Shown one piece after another: positions 60,501 to 64,000 of a stretch of DNA of 64,000 nt. This DNA is from Actinoplanes sp. TBRC 11911. GTDB taxonomy: Bacteria > Actinomycetota > Actinomycetes > Mycobacteriales > Micromonosporaceae. Positions within the stretch are counted from its first letter, which is position 1, and every line of letters begins with the position of its first letter. The stretch spans positions 186,001 through 250,000 of the forward strand of contig NZ_JABBNC010000005.1 in assembly GCF_012933445.1 (NCBI RefSeq), given 5' to 3'. Both the position numbers and the translations under genes were made by a program. Below the pieces are notes generated by a model, which saw nothing but the letters and a program-made list of their open reading frames with translations, searched no databases and was not told the origin of the DNA.

Positions 60501-61610
60501 CCGCTCCCCGCGACGGCCGGCGTCGGCAGCGTCGGCAACCTGACCAACGGCACCACCTATCAGGTGCGGCTGCGCGCGGTGAACGGTGTCGGCCCCGGCG
60601 CCGGCTCGTCGGCACGGCCCGGCACCCCCTCCACCGTGCCCGGCGCTCCCGAGATCCGGGCGGCGGAGTCGCGCAACCGCGGGGCGACGATCTCGTTCCG
60701 CCCCGGCCCGGACGGCGGTGCCGAGGTCACCGGGTACGAAGTCAGCTCGAGCGACTCCTGGGCACCGGTCACCACGAATGCCGGCATCGGTGGCACCCGG
60801 GTGGCGACCGTCGCCGGGCTCGACAACGGCACCACGTACGCCTTCCGGCTGCGTGCGGTCAACGGCAGCGGTCCGGGCGCCGGCAGCGACCCGGTCGAGG
60901 TCACCGCGGGCCGCCCGCCGGCACCGGCCGCGGTGGTCGCCACGGCGGGCACATCGTCACTGGACGTGACCTGGACGCCCCCGGCCGACAACGGCGTGAC
61001 GGTCACCGGCTACGTCGTGTACGCCGCTCCCGGCGACACGGCCTGCGAAGTGACCGCCGCGACGCGCCACTGCGTGCTCGGCGCCGTCGCCGGCACCCGG
61101 TACACCGCGGTCGTCGTGGCCCTCGGCGGCAACGTGCCGTCACCGCCGGCGTTGTCGAACGAGGTCATCCCGACAGCGCCTTTGGTGCCCGCCGGGCCGC
61201 CCACGACGAGGCTGCTTCTCACGACGGACAAGGGCGACATCACGACGGCCGCCCCCGGCGAGAACATCGTGGTGATCGGCAAGGGCTTCGCCCCGCGCTC
61301 CACCGTGCGGATCACGATCTACTCGGATCCGATCGTCCTGGGTCTAGCGGTGACCGACGCCGACGGCGCCTTCCGCAAGGCCGTGAGCGTGCCGGCGAGC
61401 CTCGGAACCGGCCAGCACTCGTTCGTCGCCACCGGCGTGGACCGGCACGGCAAGCCACGCGCGATGAAGCTGGTCGTGTCGGTTGGCGCCGCGCTCCTGC
61501 CCATCACCGGCGGGACGCCCCTGGCTCACGTCCTGGCCGGCCTGTGCTGGCTGCTGGCCGGGATCAGCCTGTGCTCGGCGGCCTGGTGGCTGGGCCGGCC
61601 GTGGTCCTGA
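57504..61610 (+). CDS. Large LPXTG surface protein with about ten fibronectin type III domains
   Basis: A 1368-aa secreted protein. A signal peptide (VMAVLALALIASGFVSWGPAAPAQA) is followed by an NHL-like beta-propeller region (about 45-290). About ten FnIII repeats run from residue 295 to about 1235, each starting PGAPTGL-like and ending YPVRVRAVNGVGDGAAS-like. A further beta-sandwich follows (about 1240-1330, GENIVVIGKGFAPRSTVRI). LPITG lies at 1332-1336, with a membrane segment and a short basic end (RPWS). Sortase should link it to the cell wall. It could be an adhesin or enzyme scaffold. No sortase gene is nearby. Confidence 0.9.
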   Translation: MHIRSARRVMAVLALALIASGFVSWGPAAPAQAVPLPPLPVAGSDPYADIYVISQYLVGPAKRIPAGGTASSMGIPMQEPYQLTRTPSGVIYIAEYASGQPGAGSIERIAADGTRSTFLGNLTASMAVNVDSTGAVYAGGAGWLMKVAGGVQTPITVPGGVVAYGIAIDPNDNAYVTDKIRNRIIKVTSDGTVSVYATGITAPMAVEAGADGVLYVSTNGLRIQKITPGGVVSEFAKLSSPALDLALDGRGNLFAADPQAGAVIKFPPTFAGGYLPGPAVVTGLGWPTGIAVVSTPPPPATVTGTPGASKVAVSWTASATYSGAAVTDYKVTSNPESKTCTTNGALTCDVAGLSPTQGYTFTVQASNDHGTTWSEPSPPSSLAAPLTLTAPAAPASLTVTPANGGLDLSFPPAADGGSAIQRYEVSVGAGNWTTLPTSGTNPLTATVGNLTNGISYGIGVRAVNAVGDGAVVTGSGIPRTVPGAPVLQSATRGDGSADLVIAPPLDDGGNGVSGYEYTTGGSWNALTTSAGSGGTRTATITALANGTSYGVKVRALNLAGPGADSNALTVTPATTPRKPTQLVATRGDTALDLSFLPPGDVGGDAITRYDVSTDDGSHWSTMSTTAGTGGTRTGTIGGLINGTTYPVRVRAANTVGDGAASDAITGVPATTPAAPTGLSVSPGTGAVTVTFTPGVTGGDPVTRYEVSTGSAGWATLPTASGTGGTLTGSFGGLVPGTIYPVRVRAVNGVGDGAASAAVNGSPSPVVPGAPTGLSAAAASAAAAVTFTPPSSDGGMPIYGYEYTVDNGTSWKPLPTAAGAGGTRTGRVPGLSNNVAYTVMLRARNDVGPGDASAGASVTPAAVPPGAPAGVTAVRGAGAVSLTVTPPTNTGSDPVTAYEWTIDDGSSWHTLTTAPSRTGTVTGLTNGTAYTFKVRARTGSGPGPAGAGVSATPATTPDAPTVSSVASLAGGLEVAFTPGATGGDPITGYEISTDDGDSWRPLPATAGVGSVGNLTNGTTYQVRLRAVNGVGPGAGSSARPGTPSTVPGAPEIRAAESRNRGATISFRPGPDGGAEVTGYEVSSSDSWAPVTTNAGIGGTRVATVAGLDNGTTYAFRLRAVNGSGPGAGSDPVEVTAGRPPAPAAVVATAGTSSLDVTWTPPADNGVTVTGYVVYAAPGDTACEVTAATRHCVLGAVAGTRYTAVVVALGGNVPSPPALSNEVIPTAPLVPAGPPTTRLLLTTDKGDITTAAPGENIVVIGKGFAPRSTVRITIYSDPIVLGLAVTDADGAFRKAVSVPASLGTGQHSFVATGVDRHGKPRAMKLVVSVGAALLPITGGTPLAHVLAGLCWLLAGISLCSAAWWLGRPWS

Positions 61611-61619
61611 ACGGGCCGC

Positions 61620-61907
61620 CTACTTCACCTTGCGCGTCGAGCGGGCCAGGATCTTGTCGTACTCGTGGTGCTCGTCGAGCCAGCCGCTCAGGAACGGGCA
61701 GAGCGGCACGACCACCCGCCCCTTCGCCTTGGCGTCGTCCATCGCGGCGCGGGCGAGGGCGGTGTCGGCGCCTTCTTCGCCCTGGGTGTGCGTGTAGGCG
61801 ATGATGTTGCCGGTCAGCTGGTAGGTGAGCACCCCGGCGAGCGCCCCGTCGTCATCGCGCGCCTCGAACCGCTCCCGCTCCGGCACGTCCACAACCGCAA
61901 AGTTCAC
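61620..61907 (-). CDS. Small GNAT-fold acetyltransferase (YidJ/CG type)
   Basis: A 95-aa protein. The core ARDDDGALAGVLTYQLTGNIIAYTHT, then ALARAAMDDAKAKGRVVVPLCPFLSGWLDEHHEY, is the small GNAT-like family with the characteristic VPLCPF-x3-W segment. It is half the size of normal GNAT proteins, which is normal for this group. The start is GTG 61907. It is convergent to the surface-protein gene across 9 bp with no terminator. The substrate is unknown. Confidence 0.85.
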   Translation of the reverse strand: MNFAVVDVPERERFEARDDDGALAGVLTYQLTGNIIAYTHTQGEEGADTALARAAMDDAKAKGRVVVPLCPFLSGWLDEHHEYDKILARSTRKVK

Positions 61908-61936
61908 CCGTCCATGGTGCCACCCGCTCCGGGCGC

Positions 61937-62593
61937 AGCGGGATCGCGTCGTACCTCGGCCGCAAGTCGGGCGACCTGGCCCACCCGCTCACGGTGCTGG
62001 AGGACTGCGGGCTCATCTCCCGCGAGCCGGACGTGTTCAAGGACAACCGCACCAAGTACCGGATCGCCGAACCGCTGGTCACCTTCTACCACTCGGTGAT
62101 GCGTCCGATCCGGGCGGACCTGGAGCACACCCGCGACGCGAGCGGGCTCTGGCGGCGCAGCCAGCAGCGCTTCACCGGCAACGTGCTCGGCCCGCACCTC
62201 GAGCAGGTCTGCCGGCACTGGACGCGATACATGGCGCCGGACGAGACGTTCGGCGGCTATCCGAACCACGTCGGAAGCGGCACGGTCAACGATCCCGCGC
62301 GCAAAGCCTCGTACGAACTCGATGTGGTCGCGTTCGGCCTCGACGACGACAATCGCCGCCCGCTCCTGGCGATCGGCGAGGCCAAATGGGGCGAGACGAT
62401 GGGCATGACCCACCTGGAGCGCCTGCGCCGGATCCGGACGCTGCTCGCCGCGCAGGGCCGGTACGGAGCGGAGACCGCGCGTTTGGCTTGCTACAGCGCA
62501 GCCGGTTTCCACGACGACCTGCTGCGAGCCGCCGAGCAGAACGACGACATCGTGCTCGTCAGCCCGGCGGACCTTTACTCCGACGCCCCTTGA
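61937..62593 (+). pseudogene. 5'-truncated ATPase with DUF234 C-terminus
   Basis: About 218 residues match the C-terminal half of archaeal-type AAA ATPases with a DUF234 domain: a winged helix (SGIASYLGRKSGDLAHPLTVLEDCGLISREP) and a nuclease-like end (ASYELDVVAFGLDDDNRRPLLAIGEAKWGE, the D-x(n)-E-x-K pattern of PD-(D/E)XK folds). The ATP-binding half is missing. The frame upstream meets the divergent acetyltransferase start at 61907. A GTG at 61994 could start a 199-residue remnant. It is probably a truncated gene. Confidence 0.6.
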
Positions 62594-62638
62594 CGGACGG
62601 GAAGCCTGACAAGCCCCCGTACGGCGTGAACACCCGGC

Positions 62639-63166
62639 TCAATTCACGCCGAAGAGATCTTCGAGCATCGCCCTCGACCGGGACGGCAACGACTCTCCAG
62701 GGAAGAACCGATCACACAGTTCAAGGGCACCGTCGAGCGTGGCCACCCCGGTGATCTTCGCAAGCGTGCGCAGGTCGTCCTCGTCACGGCTTCGCGCGGC
62801 GAACGCCTTCATGGCAAAGACGTGTTCGGGCGAGGCGGCCATGACCCTGATGCCGGGGTGCTCGAACACCTCTCGTTTGCCGGCGTCGTGCTGTGCCGAG
62901 ACGTAGGCGCTGGCCTGCTCGTTAAGCCACCAGGGCGGAAGGCCCATCGCTTGCGCGACGTTCCGGGCTTCCTCCAGCACGACGCCGTGCGGCACGAAGA
63001 TCGCGTCCACGTCGCGGGTGACGCGATGGGCATCGTAGGCGAGCGCCATCGCGGCACCGCCGACGATGAACAGGTCGGCCACGACGCCACGCCGGGCCAG
63101 GCGGTCGCCGAGCGCTCCGAACGCGCGCTCCAGCTCAGCGCGACCGAGTAGGGCGTCGTCTGTCAT
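62639..63166 (-). CDS. DUF6036-type nucleotidyltransferase (toxin-like)
   Basis: A 175-aa protein with the polymerase-beta nucleotidyltransferase fold: LFIVGGAAMALAYDAHRVTRDVDAIFVP provides the GG and D-x-D metal motif. The C-terminal helices (MKAFAARSRDEDDLRTLAKITGV) follow. The AbiEii/MenT-like toxin family has the same fold. The ATG at 63166 overlaps the upstream gene as ATGA, so the two are made together. A toxin role is possible but not shown. Confidence 0.78.
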   Translation of the reverse strand: MTDDALLGRAELERAFGALGDRLARRGVVADLFIVGGAAMALAYDAHRVTRDVDAIFVPHGVVLEEARNVAQAMGLPPWWLNEQASAYVSAQHDAGKREVFEHPGIRVMAASPEHVFAMKAFAARSRDEDDLRTLAKITGVATLDGALELCDRFFPGESLPSRSRAMLEDLFGVN

Positions 63167-63543
63167 GCGGCTTCGAGGTCGTGGGCGGAGAGATAGACGC
63201 CGTGCTTGCGGAACGCGGCAGGCGCCCACACGAGGGCCTCCATGCGTTTCGAGCGCAGCGACGAGGGGAACCACGGCGTCGCCAGGACCCTGGGCCTGGT
63301 CCACTCCGGTGGGGCGAGATCAAGCTGCGCGGCCAAGTGCTCGGCCAACGCCGCCAGCAGCACGTCCCAATTCTCTTCGCCGACCCGAGGTGGTTCCTCG
63401 TGGATAAGGATGCGCTGCTTGTCCGCCGGCTCCCAGCGGTATTCCTCGAGGAACTCCCAGACGTGCTTCCAACGGATCTTCTCGTCCGGGTGGCGCGCGA
63501 GGTGACGGGCGAGCTCGACCAGGGTCATCGGCTGGTAATCCAT
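63163..63543 (-). CDS. Partner protein of the nucleotidyltransferase, function unknown
   Basis: A 126-aa protein, first gene of the pair. The N-terminal part (LVELARHLARHPDEKIRWKHVWEFLEEYRW) is helical. The rest contains LLIHEEPPRVGE-like and WDVLLAALAEHLAAQLDLAPPEW segments. It looks like the small uncharacterised proteins found next to DUF6036 enzymes, sometimes proposed as antitoxins. GAGGAT lies directly upstream of the ATG at 63543. I see no DNA-binding motif of known type. Confidence 0.65.
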   Translation of the reverse strand: MDYQPMTLVELARHLARHPDEKIRWKHVWEFLEEYRWEPADKQRILIHEEPPRVGEENWDVLLAALAEHLAAQLDLAPPEWTRPRVLATPWFPSSLRSKRMEALVWAPAAFRKHGVYLSAHDLEAA

Positions 63544-63630
63544 GATCCTCTGCCTCCCTCCCGCCCGCGGATAGCGTTCGCCCCGATGATACGGGGCCGC
63601 GGCAGGCGGGAAGCCTGCCGCGGCGAAGCG

Positions 63631-64000
63631 CTACTCCGTCACGGCGATCGCCGCCGGGCGCGGGATCACCAGCGCGATCAACGCCGCCCCCACCGCCGCC
63701 GCCGCGCAGATCACGAACAACAACCGATAGGCCCCCAGCGACGGCAACGCGAACCCGGCCAGGTCGATCGTCTGCGCCGCCAGGATCGCGCCGCCGATGG
63801 CGCTCGCCAGTGAGCTGCCCACGCTGCGGAACAACGAGTTCAACCCGTTCGCCGCGGCGAGTTCGGACCGGGGCGCCGCCTGCATGATCAGGCCGGGCAT
63901 AGCGGCGTACGCGATCCCGGTGCCGGCGCCCGCGATCGTCGCACCGAGAACGACCTGCCACAGGCTGTCCGTCAGGACGATGCGGGTGGCGAAGCCGGCC
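63631..64000 (-). CDS. MFS transporter, C-terminal part (gene runs off the window)
   Basis: The frame is open to the right window edge and ends at 63631. The 120 visible residues contain four hydrophobic segments and the region GATIAGAGTGIAYAAMPGLI, then APRSELAAANGLNSLFRSVGSSLASAIGGAILA. That second stretch is typical of the second half of EmrB/QacA-type facilitators. The start lies beyond 64000, so substrate and family cannot be narrowed. Confidence 0.8.
   Translation of the reverse strand, partial: AGFATRIVLTDSLWQVVLGATIAGAGTGIAYAAMPGLIMQAAPRSELAAANGLNSLFRSVGSSLASAIGGAILAAQTIDLAGFALPSLGAYRLLFVICAAAAVGAALIALVIPRPAAIAVTE

Noticed and set aside
1..64000. tRNA, rRNA, riboswitch or secondary-metabolite gene cluster
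   Set aside because: I looked for conserved tRNA arms, riboswitch cores, and PKS/NRPS/terpene motifs and found none convincing.

Overview
The window is about 70% GC with the codon use, GTG starts and ATGA gene overlaps of a high-GC actinomycete. An F420-dependent oxidoreductase, a mycothiol-type maleylpyruvate isomerase, a DUF222/HNH (13E12-type) gene, sigma/anti-sigma pairs and an MMPL pump point to a soil or plant-associated filamentous actinobacterium, probably Micromonosporaceae (Actinoplanes-like). That assignment is an inference from gene content. I see no rRNA, tRNA, CRISPR array or biosynthetic gene cluster.

Layout. 1-9.4 kb: 3' part of a fused CydDC exporter, an aldo/keto reductase, a thiolase divergent from a TetR gene with two operators, surE and a GGDEF/EAL protein. 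9.5-19 kb: a Tat-exported PHP hydrolase, F420 and folate-type genes, a methyltransferase broken by an amber codon, a 1515-bp IS4-type element with a 10-bp target duplication and a frameshifted transposase, peptidase E, and an ArsR-type regulator coupled to an MFS gene. 19-30 kb: ADP-ribosylglycohydrolase, DUF222/HNH with a LexA-like box, a membrane protein / deacetylase-glycosyltransferase / Ser-Thr kinase operon, and MarR divergent from a reductase-acetyltransferase fusion. 30-45 kb: a secreted glycosidase, a TetR-controlled DHA2 efflux pump, two AraC genes, a four-gene sugar catabolic operon divergent from a LacI regulator, and a pectate lyase. The operon and the pectate lyase share a LacI-type operator, which suggests a pectin-related regulon. 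45-64 kb: sigma/anti-sigma/lipoprotein, beta-glucosidase plus transporter, a TPP enzyme, a sigma factor, a PEP-mutase-like protein, an MMPL pump, a 1368-aa LPXTG fibronectin-III surface protein and a nucleotidyltransferase pair.

The most unusual feature is a family of non-coding interspersed elements seen three times (about 5.97-6.62, 42.26-43.16 and 52.86-54.18 kb). Each has a core bounded by a 17-bp inverted repeat, an internal array of 62-bp hairpin-rich units, and a flanking module with long inverted arms GAACCTTGGAGAGTT/AACTCTCCAAGGTTC. The third copy splits a VOC (glyoxalase-like) gene. It is flanked by CTAG duplications and ends in short inverted repeats, so the family has been mobile. 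Its array carries four TGTGGACAA sites, which read TTGTCCACA on the other strand and match the actinobacterial DnaA box, at exact 62-bp spacing.

Short tandem repeats are abundant. Inside genes the units are multiples of three (24, 30 and 36 bp). Between genes they mostly are not (19, 22, 23, 56, 58, 59 and 62 bp).
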